Shown one piece after another: positions 1-10,907 of a stretch of 64,000 nucleotides of DNA. This stretch comes from Cordilura impudica (lineage: Eukaryota > Arthropoda > Insecta > Diptera > Scathophagidae): positions 20,038,548 through 20,102,547 of the forward strand of contig OY821517.1 in NCBI GenBank assembly GCA_963682025.1, written 5' to 3'. The first letter of the stretch is position 1, and each line of letters begins with the position of its first letter. The notes beneath the pieces are model-generated. The model did not search any database and was not told the DNA's origin. It saw only the letters and a list, made by a program, of their open reading frames with translations. A program made the translations under genes and the position numbers.

Positions 1-1285
1 TAATTATAGACGGGCAAATATAAAAGCAGTGCACTGCAACTTAACAAATTTGAATATTAAATATGATATAAATATATCAAGAAGAGATTTAAATTCCTTA
101 AAAGAATCAAAACCCAAATATTTTTGGTGGTTATCAGAATAAAAAAAATAAATTTTCCGTTTTTAACTCTTGACCCATTTTAACCCTTCTTACAAAAGTA
201 ATGTTTTTTTAAAATTTTCATTGCAATATAAAAATTTAATTTAATGATATATGCTTCATATGTAATAAGAAATACCAATATTTATTTGTTAAAATTATTT
301 ATTACCATATTTATAATACTAGAGTACTCTATCAAGGGTCATTGTATATACCAAAAAATACATTTTGTTAACTATTGTTTATTATAGTGTATTATATTTC
401 ATAAGTAATCAATAAACGAAAAAAAAAAGAAAAGAAAGATATATATTTAAGAAAAGGCAGTTTTTAAGAAAATTCACATTTCAAAAAATGTACTTTTTTT
501 TTTAAAGAATTGCACTTTTTTAAGAAAACTTACTATTTTAAAAAATTCCTATTTTCTAAGAAAGTTTGTCGCTCGCAGTAAGATTTTAATATGGGGTGCT
601 TTCTGCGCTTGTCCTTCACTCTATTTTCTATCTAAAACCGTTCATAATAACCTGAATTGTAGAAGACGGCAAGTTCAGCAAGTTCATGCTGACTTTTCAA
701 TTGTTTGTATTGATGGATGATCAACTCCCGTTTATCAATAACTATGCGTCGGCCCATATTACTACAGGCCTGACAACCACATCAGTATCGTTCTAAGTTG
801 TATGCATCAAATACTTTTCATGTGATTTAGAATCAACAAAACAAGTTGTAAAGTATTTGAAATACCATTTTAGGATAGAAAATATGCCCTTTAAAATGGT
901 CTTTTTGGGTATCCTATTTAGTTAAGAAGTTAATCTACGATGAAGTTAAATTTTTGCCTTGCAACAAATAAGCTGACACCCACAGCATTGGTCAGAACAA
1001 TAGTAACTAAAATCACAATTGTCCTTTTTTGTATTTTTAAGCATGTTATTGTTGTTTTTCCAAAATCTTCTTTATCATTTCTTACACTTTATAACATTAC
1101 AAATAAAAAGATAAAATTAAAATTGGGAACTAAAAGAACCGTTACCTAATGATTACACAGGCCAACAAGTAGTCTAGACCCAGGACACAGATAATATTCT
1201 AGCATCCAAATCTGAACTCAGAATTTTTACATCATTATTTTTTTGAGAGGGATGGAGAAATGAACCTCTGCAGTATTTCTTTACA
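1..1285. other. No gene recognised
   Basis: AT-rich sequence with homopolymer runs and short open frames that have no recognisable motifs. I see no transposon ends or coding similarity here. Confidence 0.5.
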
Positions 1286-1335
1286 CTAGCAGATTCCAGC
1301 ACTCGAAATTCGACTGCAAATTCTAAGAAATTTTA
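1286..1335 (-). repeat. 3' end fragment of the ~370 bp Helitron-like repeat
   Basis: The CTAG at 1286-1289 followed by the conserved end segment (GCAGATTCCAGC, then CTCGAAATTCGA and GCAAATTCTA) matches the same end at 15815, 50912 and 54777. It stops abruptly where the GTCY-containing repeat at 1336 begins, so the rest was lost or displaced. Confidence 0.6.
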
Positions 1336-1660
1336 TTATACCCTCACTCAGTGGCAGACGGTATATATAGATTTGTCATTCCGTTTGTAACGCATCGAAA
1401 TAAATTTCTGAGACCCCAAAAAAATATATTTTCTTGATCCTTATAACAAGGGAAGTTGATTTACCGATGACCGTCTGTCCGTCTGTCTGTGGAAATCACG
1501 ATCACGCCGTCAATATCTAAGCTAGACCGTTCGTTTTTGTATAAAATCGTTTACTAATATCCCAAAGGAGTCACTATTTAAAATCGTCAAAATCGGTCAA
1601 AGGGAACTACGAACTATGAATGAAACTTTGAAAAAACTCTTGAAAAAATAAAATTTTTCA
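1336..1660 (-). repeat. Terminal part of a dispersed fly repeat with GTCY microsatellite
   Basis: It starts TTATACCCTCACTCAGTGGC and contains a CCGTCTGTCCGTCTGTCTG microsatellite at about 1467. The same block in the other orientation ends the repeat at about 12540-12699 and recurs at about 49000-49120. The opposite end of this copy (GGTGGAGGGTATCAAAGATT then TTAACACTCTTACTTGTTT) is at 7232-7286. I infer one element, minus orientation, spanning both, with the satellite and the Gypsy element inside it. The GTCY microsatellite recalls the mini-me/DINE-1 group of dipteran repeats. Confidence 0.55.
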
Positions 1661-1813
1661 GTGTGTTTGTTGTTTTTCTTAAGATGTGTTGGATATGTTG
1701 TAATTCTTCGTATTGTTAAAGTCATTACAGTTGTGTGTATATTAATACTCACGTGTCACATTGGCTTTATCATTAAAATTAAATATTAATAATTAAAAAT
1801 TAATAAAAAATAA

Positions 1814-2652
1814 ACAATGAAAAATGAAAAATGGAAAATGGAAAATGAAAAATGGCAAATGAAGAATGGAAAATGAAAAATTATGAAAGATGAAAAACGA
1901 AAAATGAAAAATGAAAAATGAAAAATTAAAAATGAAAACCGAAAAATGAAAAATGAAAATGAAAAATAAAAATGAAAAATGAAAAATGAAAAATGAAAAA
2001 TGAAAAATGAAAAATGAAAAATGAAAAATGAAAAATGAAAAATGAAAAATGAAAAGTTGAAAATAAAAAATTAAAAATGGAAAATGAAAAATTTAAAATG
2101 GAAAATGAGAACTGGAAAATGGAAAATGAAGAATGAAAAATGGGAAATGAAAAATGCAAAATGGAAAATGAAAAATTAAAAATGAAAAATTAAAAATGGA
2201 AAATTAAAAATGAAACATGGAAAATGGAAAATTAAAATTGAAAAATGGAAAATGAAAAAGGAAAAATTGTAAATGAAAAATGGAAAAAGGAAAACGGAAA
2301 ACGAAAATTTCAAAATGGAAAATGGAAAATTTAAAATGAAAAATTAAAATCGAAAAATGGAAAATGAATAATGATAAATGGAAAATGGAGAATGGAAAAT
2401 GAAAAATGAAACCGGAAAGTGAAAAATGAAAAATGGAAAGTGGAAAATGAAAAATGGAAAATGAAAATATAAAAATGAAAAATGGAAAATGATAAATTAA
2501 AATTTAAAAATGGTAAATGGAAAATGAAAAATTAAAATTGAAAAATGAAAAATGGAACATGAAAAATGAAAAATCGAAAATAGAAAATGAAAAGTGGGAA
2601 ATGGAAAATGAAAAATGGAAAATGAGAAATTAAAAATGAAAAACTAAAAAAT
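1814..2652. repeat. AAAATGG/AAAAATG minisatellite array
   Basis: About 840 bp of near-tandem 6-8 base units of the types GAAAAAT and GGAAAAT, with substitutions and small indels. A short continuation is seen at 7169-7235 beyond the Gypsy element, so the array was split by that insertion. A minus-strand open frame through it (Phe/His/Ser rich) is only a product of the repeat. Confidence 0.9.
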
Positions 2653-2660
2653 TAAATACT

Positions 2661-2838
2661 TGTTAATTTACCTTTAAAAAAATTATTTTTAAATCTAGAA
2701 ACTTTTTTATGATAAATCAAAAAATGAGAATATTTTCTTCAGATATAAATTTAATTTTGTTTGGGAACATACAAACAACTAAATAAAAGAATAGTTTTTT
2801 ATAAAAATCTTAACATTTAATTTCATTTGTTCCCAACA
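2661..2838 (+). repeat. 5' LTR of the Gypsy element
   Basis: Starts TGTTAATTT and ends CCCAACA. Over 2661-2825 it matches the 3' LTR with only two substitutions that I count. The last 13 bases differ because the 3' copy appears to lack about 10 bases before its final ACA. It contains AATAAA-type signals near 2783. Confidence 0.75.
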
Positions 2839-2839
2839 T

Positions 2840-2851
2840 TGGTGACCCCGT
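2840..2851 (+). other. Primer binding site (tRNA-Trp type)
   Basis: TGGTGACCCCG directly follows the LTR end and complements the 3' end of eukaryotic tRNA-Trp. CsRn1-type Gypsy elements are known for tRNA-Trp priming. Confidence 0.7.
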
Positions 2852-2852
2852 C

Positions 2853-3170
2853 ATGTCCGTCAGCGAGGACGAATTTTCGTCGCTACCTTCAGCAACAAAC
2901 TCACGTGGGGAAATTTCACGAGTTGCTGTTAAAGCTCCACCATTTTGGCGCTCCGATCCATTGCTTTGGTTTAACCAAATGGAGTCACAATTTTTTATGG
3001 CCGGAGTTACTCAATATGCAACGAAATTCCATACTATTGTGGCTTCGATGGAAAACAACATCCTAGGAAAGGTAAACGACATAATAATTAATCCGCCGAA
3101 GGACAATATGCACGAAACGCTTAAAACGAGGCTGATTGATTCTATGCTGGTATCACTACAAATTTCGTGA
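2853..3170 (+). pseudogene. gag N-terminal fragment
   Basis: An open frame of about 105 residues begins just after the primer site. It holds the early-gag segment typical of these elements: PPFWRSDPLLWF, then a stretch ending in NPPKDN and a TLKTRLIDS segment. Normal gag continues for several hundred residues with a zinc knuckle. Here the frame stops and the sequence jumps within about 80 bases to the protease, so the rest is deleted. A second frame at 2827-3066 is a shadow of this one. Confidence 0.7.
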
Positions 3171-3248
3171 GCATGCAACGAAATGCGTAACTCCCTGCAA
3201 TTTTAATCGTCAAGCCAGCCAATCGGAAAACTAGTTGGCGCCCCGTCT

Positions 3249-3449
3249 ATGGTGACGGATGAGGGCTGCGAAGAGATTTGTCGCCTGTTTGTTCGTGACT
3301 CTAAAACGAAAATCAGGTTCTTAGTAGATACTGGTGCAGATTTAACAGTATATCCTGCATCATCATTTCAAGCGAAACAAACTCCCAATCCTTTGGTGCT
3401 ATACGCTGCAAATCAGACAAAAATTAAAACATTTGGCACAAAAACGTAA
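3249..3449 (+). pseudogene. Retroviral-type aspartic protease fragment
   Basis: A 66-residue frame contains the active-site motif FLVDTGADLTVYP at about residues 25-37, the D-T-G signature of retropepsins. After the stop near 3449 the protein similarity continues in another frame to about 3560, showing an indel. It belongs to the Gypsy element and would release Gag-Pol products if intact. Confidence 0.75.
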
Positions 3450-3578
3450 TTCGTGGATCTTGGCTTAAAAATAAAACTTCGATGAATTTCATCATTGCTG
3501 AGGCAACAAAACCAATAAGACGCTCTGATTTTTAAGGCCAATTTGGTCTCCTCATTGATGTCAAACATAACTGTCTAA

Positions 3579-5852
3579 TTGATACATCAACAAACCTACG
3601 TTGTAAAAGAATCGGTGCAAGATGATGTTGCCATTAAATCAGTTGCTGCCGATTCAGAATACTGTTCCTTAATTTATGAGTATAATGATATCACAAAGAT
3701 AAATTTTCGATCGAAAGCTAAACATTCCATAGAACATTTTATAGAAACAACGAAGGGACCACCAGTTTTTTGCAAACCACGCCGTCTATGTCCAGAAAAG
3801 CTTAAAGTGGTCAAAAAAGAATTTCAATTGATGATGCAGTTAGGTATTTGTCGACCGTCCAACAGCAACTGGGCTAGCCCACTCCATATGGTACAAAAAA
3901 GTAATAGCGAGTGGCGTCTTTGTGGCGATTATCGCAATTTGAATTTTAGAACGATTCCGGACCGTTACGCTGTTCCACATATCCATGATTTCGGATTTCT
4001 TTTGGATGGTAAGTGCATTTTCAGCAAAGTAGATATGGTAAAGGCGTATCATCATATTCCTGTAGCAGAAGAAGACGTAAAGAAAACAGCAATTACTACG
4101 CCAATTGGTAATTTTGAATTTCCACGAATGACATTTGGCCTGTGTAACGCCGCGCAGACCTTTCAAAGATTTATGCATGAAGTTGCCAGAGGTATGGATT
4201 TTGTATATGTTTACATAGATGACATACTTATAGCATCGAAAGACTCTGATGAGCATAAACAACATTTACGGCAACTGTTAGAAAGATTGCGAAAATATGG
4301 CCTTACAATAAATTTATCTAAATGTGTTTTTGGATTATCCGAGCTAGAATTTCTTGGATATTTTGTGACTTCTGAAGGCTTAAAACCATTACCCAGTCGT
4401 GTAGATGCAATTATAAATTACAAGCGTCCAAAAACGGTTAAGGACTTAAGACGTTTTTTAGGTATGATTAATTTTTACCGTAGATTCATACCAGACGCAG
4501 CAAAATCTCAAGCTTTTCTTCATGGCATTTACCAAGGAAATTGTAAGAAAGACTCTAGATCTATAGATTGGACTCAGCTTTTGGAACAAGCATTTCAACA
4601 ATGTAAGGATCAGCTGGCAGGGGCATCGCTTTTGTGTTATCCCAAGGAAAATGCTCCGCTTTCATTATGTGTAGATGCCTCAGATTTCGCAATGGGTGGC
4701 GTATTGAAGCACCACGTAAATGCTGAGTGGAAACCCTTAGGCTTTTATTCAAAAAAGTTGAGCAATGCACAATTAAAATACAGTGCTTATGATCGTGAAT
4801 TATTAGCAGCGTACTCCACTCTTAAACATTTTCAGTATTTCTTAGAGGGTCGTGTATTTACCATTTTTACTGATCATAAACCTTTGGTATACGCATTTAA
4901 ACAACGAGCAGAAAAGGCGTCACCACGGCAATTGCGGCATCTGGATTACATCGGCCAACACACAACAGATATTCGTCATATTAGCGGAAAGGATAACGTA
5001 GTCGCTGATGCACTCTCTCGCATAGAGGTAATTTCTACGCCATCACCGTTGGATTTCAAGATGTTAGCATCGGAACAGCTAGATGATCCGGAGTTGCATC
5101 AGCTCTTAAGTTTACCTATCTCAGGTCTTACTCTGAAAAAGATAAATATTCCTGATTTTGAAGCTACACTTTATTGCGACATTTCAATTTCTGTAATCCG
5201 TCCATATATAACGCCATCATTTCGCAAAATAATTTTTAATAATTTACATAGTCTCTCCCATCCAGGTGTTAAAGCTACCGTAGATTTAATAAGAAAACGA
5301 TATGTTTGGAAAAATTTAAACAAGGACATAGCTGAATGGACTAGATGTTGTATTCCTTGTCAAGTGTCAAAGGTAAATCGTCATACCAAGAGTCCAATTG
5401 GAAAATTCAAAACACCAACGGAACGACTCAAACATGTCAATATCGACATTGTTGGGCCACTGCCACCAGCTCAAGGATATAGATATATATTTACTTGCAT
5501 TGATAGATTTACGAAATGGGCAGAAGCAGTACCAGTGTCTGATATCACCGCAGAAACTATAGCCACCGCCTTTGTATCAGGTTGGATTTCGCGTTTTGGA
5601 GTTCCAAAAGAAATTACCACTGACCAAGGAAGACAATTTGAATGCAATTTATTTCGAGAACTTTCAAGAATTTTAGGTGTAAAAGTTATTCATACCACAC
5701 CATATCATCCACAGGCTAACGGATTGATAGAACGTTGGCACAGAACTTTAAAGACTTCATTAAAATGTCATGGCAGCGAAAATTGGGTGGGTGCTTTACC
5801 TCTCATATTGCTCGGATTAAGATCGAAAGTTCTGAAACAAAGTCATATGTAG
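3579..5852 (+). pseudogene. pol: Gypsy pol: reverse transcriptase, RNase H, integrase
   Basis: A 757-codon open stretch; the first codon is TTG, so its start is only the edge of the frame. RT motifs are clear: [10 protein letters not shown] near residue 110, the [14 protein letters not shown] block and the catalytic [10 protein letters not shown] near 220. RNase H follows ([29 protein letters not shown]). Integrase has an H-H-C-C finger (HSLSHPG...CCIPCQ) and a core with [16 protein letters not shown] and [12 protein letters not shown]. The frame breaks near 5830. The 5' edge is also shifted relative to protease. A minus-strand open frame at 3840-4265 is a shadow. Confidence 0.9.
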
Positions 5853-6205
5853 CAGAAATGGTTTACGGTTCGAATGTTACACTACCGGAAGAATTCTTTG
5901 AAGAATGTTCAACAAGATCGTATTCATCTGACTGGATTAATCAATTCCGTGAGAACATGATTAAGCTTCAGCCTGCATTATCAAAGGATCATGGCCATCG
6001 CAATCAATATATTAACAATCAACTGAAAACTAGCAGCTTCGTATTTGTAAGACGTGATGCTCTTAGGCGACCATTGCAACCTCCTTACAATGGGCCTTAC
6101 GAAGTACTTACAAAATGCGAAAAATTTTTCAAGATACTTATCAATGGAAAAGAAAAAGTAATATCGGTTGATAGATTGAAGCCGGCATCAATGTTAAACA
6201 TGGAT
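5833..6205 (+). pseudogene. Integrase C-terminus of the Gypsy element, out of frame
   Basis: Continuation of integrase in another frame after a single-base-type shift near 5830. Diagnostic segments are [15 protein letters not shown], an FVFVRRDALRRPLQPPY stretch and the GPYEVL motif of the GPY/F domain, which in Ty3/Gypsy elements follows the catalytic core. The open frame runs to 6391, but similarity to integrase ends by about 6200. Confidence 0.8.
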
Positions 6206-6330
6206 GATGCGCCGGTGGAGCCTACTGTAGTGTATACATACTTGCGGTATAAAGGGTACAAAGAGAAAATGCCGAAATGTATTTGTCATATTAAATGTAT
6301 TGAATGTATTTGTCATATTAAATATATTCT

Positions 6331-6462
6331 ACATGTAAATGAGTATCTTGTTGCAGCACGTGGTGACATTGAAAATCAAACACTTTGTTGATGTGCACAT
6401 GTAAAAGAGTATCTTTTTGCAACACGTGGTGACATTGAAGATCAAACACTTTGTTTATGTTT
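6331..6462 (+). repeat. 66-bp tandem duplication in the Gypsy 3' region
   Basis: Two copies with 66-base spacing, each containing ACATGTAAA, GAGTATCTT, CACGTGGTGACATTGAA and ATCAAACACTTTGTT. A shorter AATGTATTTGTCATATTAAA duplication precedes it at about 6276-6325. Both lie after the end of pol. Confidence 0.8.
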
Positions 6463-6469
6463 GAGTCAA

Positions 6470-6992
6470 GTACTTTGTTTATGTTTGGGTGATTCACGCT
6501 AGAATGTAATTAATTCAAGTGCAGCCACACAAGCTAACATGAGTACTTTAATAAACTATTTCAAGATCACTGGCCACTACAGACTGTATACAGAGAACAT
6601 GTGTTGACCAGAAGTGTCGTGTGTGCGGTATGACTTTGATATACATTGTATAGGTCATAATAGAAATAATTAGGCATTTTTCCTTTGTCATTAGTGTAAA
6701 TATTTTAGTATTTAAGCAGTATAAATTGTGAACTCTAGATCAGTAATTTATCAGTAAGCCAACTGTAAATAGCAGATAAAATATGAACATTGTTGCGTAA
6801 TAAAAGTGCAAGAATAAATATATTTAAATCAACAAAACCAAATGTGTTTATATTTATCTGGACTCTCCCCCGTTTTACAAACTTACAACACTACAACTAT
6901 TAAACTTCGCTCTGGTAAATGTGTTAGATTTTCATGAATCGCCTTGCTCGAGCGGGATTACTGTAGCTGTCTTATAATCTACTTTATTTATT
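6470..6992 (+). other. LTR-like untranslated segment between pol and 3' LTR
   Basis: No coding potential. It holds a TATTTAAGCAGTATAAA promoter-like stretch at about 6710, AATAAA signals near 6800-6815, and ends near 6893 with CTTACAACA. This resembles an LTR more than a normal 3' leader, yet does not match the LTRs at 2661 and 6999. It could be a solo LTR of another element or the true end of this pol lineage. Confidence 0.35.
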
Positions 6993-6998
6993 AATACT

Positions 6999-7166
6999 TG
7001 TTAATTTACCTTTAAAAAAATTATTTTTAAATCTAGAAACTTTTTTATGATAAATTAAAAAATGAGAATATTTTCTTCAGATATAAATTTAATTTTGTTT
7101 GGGAACATACAAACAACTAAATAAAAGAATACTTTTTTATAAAAATCTTAACATTTAATTTCAACA
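6999..7166 (+). repeat. 3' LTR of the Gypsy element
   Basis: Matches the 5' LTR from TGTTAATTT on, with two substitutions over 165 bases, and ends CAACA. Immediately after it the AAAATG-type array resumes. Confidence 0.75.
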
Positions 7167-7286
7167 GATGAAAATTGAAAAGTGAGAAATGGAAAACGGA
7201 AATTGATAAATTAAAAATGAAAATTGAAAATGAAAAAGGTGGAGGGTATCAAAGATTCGGCCCAGCCGAATTTAACACTCTTACTT

Positions 7287-7612
7287 GTTTCATTTAATAA
7301 AGACGTTAAAGGTATGCTGCACAATTTAACTCATTTTAGATGAAGAAAACAAACTCAACACATTAACACAAACACATTAACAAATTTAATTAACACACAT
7401 ATAGCATTGTGTAATTTTATGTAAGTGTTAGTAGCAACTTTAAACGATCATAACTCCAAAAAAATATTCCAGCTGATGAAAATCTGTAAATTTGGGTAAC
7501 AGAAAAAAAGAAATACCTTTCAAATGATAAAATTTTTCTCAAAATCGGGGTAAAATTGTGAAACTTACATCGGTAACAAAAAAGCGCCTTGCCTATTAAT
7601 ATTATAGATATT
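7287..7612 (-). repeat. Helitron-like ~370 bp repeat, partial
   Basis: Shares the ATTAATAAAGACG...AAAGGTATGC, GTATGTGTTAGTAGCAACTTT-like and CCTATTAATATTATAGAT end segments with the copies at 15815 and 54777. The CTAG end is missing; the TC end (reverse strand) is at about 7611. Confidence 0.65.
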
Positions 7613-7789
7613 TATTTATTAGAAATTAACTTACACTTAATATTATAAGGTAATTGTGTATAGGAGCAATAGCAACTGAGCAACAAAAAGCATTAGCAAC
7701 AATACAGTGATAATTGTTAAAATATATGTGTAATTAAATTCAGTTAAAAATGTTTGTTGATCTTAAGTAATTGATAATTGTTTTGATAG

Positions 7790-8300
7790 TTCAGTTCGGC
7801 TTGAGGTCCAAAATATTTTCATCAGTTGGAGCGGCAAGTTGTTCCATCGGATCTTTATTGTTGAAGCACCGGGAACTTTGAGTGTAGTATTTTGGGCATT
7901 CTGCTAGGAGATGTGAAGGAGCGGTTGGATAGGTTAGGTTGCAAATACAAGGGTAGGTAATTGGGAGTTTTAAATTACCACGCCATGCGTGACTTTTGTG
8001 TGTCCTAGTCGAAGCCGTATGACTCCAATCGGTTTATGTTTGACTTTAGGTTTTTGTTGATGATTTTTAAAATTCCACGATCATTAATATTTACTTTTAA
8101 ATACCAGAGAGATGTTCGTTGATGGGTTGCATCCTTATGTTTATAATGAGATATTAAGTATGCATCTGGATTAATCTTTAGTGTTGAGGTTTTCAGTTGT
8201 AATTAGAGGTGCTTTTAAGGCGTATTTAGCTACAGTCTCAGCATACTCGTTCCCTGGTATATTGCAGTGACTGGGTATCCTCTGCAGTAAATTTTTGCAT
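7790..8300 (-). pseudogene. Non-LTR retrotransposon RNase H and C-terminus, decayed
   Basis: On the minus strand a PSHCNIPGNEYAETVAKYA segment (about 8220-8280) matches the end of an RNase H domain (usual form PSH-x-GI-x-GNE-x-AD). About 170 bases on come VIRLRLGHTKVTHAW and, in other frames, a cysteine/histidine segment ending HLLAECPKYY. This order is typical of I-clade-type retrotransposons. Several frame changes and stops are needed, so this is a relic. Upstream (8300-8480) similarity fades. Confidence 0.6.
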
Positions 8301-9122
8301 TGTTGGAGAATAAATACAACTATGGCTTAATCGTATATAAAAACTTTAACTATGATTTCTGAAATAAATTGGATCTTAGCATATTTTAAGTTAAAATCAG
8401 AAGAGTCATTAGTTGGCATATGCACCGATAGTCTGTAAATATTATCGCAATTGCCATATATAATTCTTCACAGAAATTTTGGTTAGTTTTCGCAGATGGA
8501 GATGGACGGACATTATTAAATTAACGTAGATAGTGATCTAAAGTCGTGCGGCATAATAAAATATGACCATAGAGTAGCATAAGCTACATATAAAAACCAA
8601 TTACTTAGCTAGAGAAAGGAAAGTGCCCCTTTTTTTATCAATATAAAACATTCATTTAAATTACAAAAAAAAAGTGAGCTGCGAAAAACGATTTTCATTT
8701 CCATCTTAAATCAGACAAAAACTATAACAATAATCGTAAATTTATATTTTATTTTATATCATTTTGTTTTTTTTTTTTTTTTCTCTCAAGACAAATTCAT
8801 AAAATTCTTAATGGAAATGTTCTGAGTTGATTATAGATTTGCTAGAATATCCATAAAAGGGGTTGCAATAAAAGCCTTTTTATTTCCCAAACCAATTTTC
8901 AACTTATGGAAAAAATCTGTCCAGTACCTTAAGATAATTTTTTTTTATGGTTCTTAACAAAATTGGAAATATAATATTTTTAACAATTCATAGCTTAGAC
9001 CCAGAATATTGAAAAATAATTTTGCCTACCTTGAGTGTTTTCACAAAAAAAAAAAAAAAAAACACGAAAAAACATCCCTTATTCACTAAATGGTTTATGT
9101 ACTAAAGTAAGAGGATTAATTT

Positions 9123-9220
9123 AATAGATATGAGAACTTGTGTAATATTTTATTCCGAAAAATCTCAATCAAATAGATATGAGAACTTGTGTAATATTTT
9201 ATTCCGAAAAATCTCAATCA
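9123..9220. repeat. Perfect 49-bp tandem duplication
   Basis: Two identical 49-base units start with AATAGATATGAGAACTTGTG, at 9123 and 9172. No other copy is seen in the window. Confidence 0.95.
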
Positions 9221-9544
9221 ATATCCACCAATAATATTCCTGTATATAAGACCAGTTTTAAAAGCAATTAATGAAAAGTTATGAAAAATAACTTATCTAT
9301 TATCCGACTTGTAGGATATAACAAAAGACTAATGTTCTTAACAATGACCAGCCATTTATTGCTTAAATTACTATCGAAAACAAAACAAAAGTCAACATAG
9401 CAAAACTGTCAAAACATTGAAATATATCTATGGAAAAACAAAAGAAAGAAAAGATAAACTTAATGTGGCCATTATACAATTATAAGATGGATGAAATTAC
9501 CAAAATCATACGTAGTACATAGCTAATAGAATATCAGAAAAATA

Positions 9545-9567
9545 TACAACAACAACAACAACATAAA
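9545..9567. repeat. (CAA)n microsatellite
   Basis: A run of ACA/CAA triplets just before the dispersed repeat that starts at 9581. Confidence 0.8.
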
Positions 9568-9852
9568 CAACATTTATTAAAACAAGTAAGAGTGTTAAAT
9601 TCGGCTGTGCCGAATCTTTGATACCCTCCACCTCGGTTTGAGTTTTGATAATAAATGTAAATGAAAAAGTAAACAATTTGTTAAACTTAATACCAAATTA
9701 TTTCAGCAAATTCTTTGGGTTGGTTTTCGTCTTTTCTATTATTTCGGATTTATTTCGTGGTTGCTGATCGGCATGCATTTAGGTTATATACCTATATGCA
9801 TGCGTTTCCGGTTATATGACATAACTTCTCGTTTAATTTAGTTTTTGCTAAT

Positions 9853-9915
9853 TAAATAGCTCGCCCTAACCTCCATTGCAAAGGTAATGGTTGTGTAGGG
9901 TGGCTATATGCATTA
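9853..9915. repeat. Short repeat shared with 34770-34830
   Basis: The TAGCTCGCCCTAACCTCC...GGTAATGGTTGTGTAGGG segment corresponds to CAGCTCACCCAAACCTCC...GGCAATGGCTGTATAGGG near 34775. The ends are partly self-complementary (AGCT...AGCT). Nature unknown. Confidence 0.5.
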
Positions 9916-10338
9916 AATCATGCTAATTGCAGATGGCTGTATAGTTTCTTTTAACTGGCCAAATATTACTTCATTGCGGCCATATAGGTCGGATGGAGTA
10001 ACAAAATAATAACCAAAAAAAAAACTCTCTCAATTTTTTTTAGTAAAATATTGCCATATTTGGAAAACATAGAGAATAAATTTATATTAATAAATATTCA
10101 AATTAGGGATGCCAAATGCAAAAAACCAAATGTCCCAAACATTTTAAATAACATAATTTGTTCTCATTATTTTCTGAAAAAATTCAAATTTTCATCCAAA
10201 AAAAATTGTGAAAATTTATATATAAAAAACATTCTCATCAAATTGCGTTTATTTATGTAACAGTTTTTATGTTCGCAATTCTTAAATATCTTTTGACGTT
10301 TTCTAAAATTCATTGAATTAAAATTAATGTTTTCTATA

Positions 10339-10907
10339 GTGTGATTCTGTAAATTTCAACGATCCGACAATCGCAAAATATATCGACAGCTATTGTTGTT
10401 TGCACTAAGGATTAAGTGATTCACTAAGTACATACATCTTATTTCTATTTATTTAAATTGTAAACGAGTGGCATCTCTGTCAAAATAAGCGAAAAATACA
10501 AAGAAGAATAGAAAAAAACAAATTACTTCGTGTTTGACAGGATGATTTTATATTTATGTTTAATATCTTTATTTTTTTTACTAATATTTCTGTTTATTTA
10601 TTTGAAAATGAAATAATGAATTGAATATGCTATTTAATTTTTTTTATTAAAAAAAAAAAAAGGTTTTTTAATAAAAGCAAAATATTTTCACTATTTTATG
10701 ATTTTTATTTATGTATGACGACATTTCAACCTAAAAATTTAAGTTTTTATCGATTGAATAAACAACACAAAAATGGTTGTCGTTTAGATAACAACAACAG
10801 CTGACTTTAACAATAGCGAATATCGTTTAAAAATTTTACTGATAATTTTGTAATTTTCTTTTTTTTTAACGATTCGACTATCGTTAAAAGAAGTTACTGA
10901 ATCGCGG
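10339..10907. mobile_element. TA-flanked MITE (Tc1/mariner-type ends)
   Basis: TIRs of about 35 bases: the left end reads GTGTGATTCTGTAA then CAACGAT, and the right end inward reads CCGCGATTCAGTAA then TAACGATAGTCG. A TA dinucleotide flanks each end (10337-10338, 10908-10909). Length is 569 bp with no coding frame. TIR identity is moderate and TA is common here, so the assignment is tentative. Confidence 0.45.

Larger units (their letters stand above)
2661..7166 (+). mobile_element. Ty3/Gypsy LTR retrotransposon, CsRn1-like, defective
   Basis: Direct repeats at 2661-2838 and 6999-7166 start TG and end CA. A primer binding site lies one base after the 5' LTR. Gag, protease, reverse transcriptase, RNase H, integrase and a GPY/F-like end follow in that order. 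No envelope gene is seen. The integrase sequence, HHCC finger and tRNA-Trp-type primer site fit the CsRn1 branch. Most of gag after its N-terminus is deleted and pol has at least two frame changes, so this copy cannot replicate itself. It sits inside the AAAATG array. I could not identify a clean target duplication. Confidence 0.85.

Noticed and set aside
1926..2159. 77-residue minus frame rich in Phe, His and Ser
   Set aside because: It is the AAAATG satellite read in one frame; no independent coding signal.
3840..4265. 141-residue minus frame
   Set aside because: Antisense to the reverse transcriptase of the Gypsy element.
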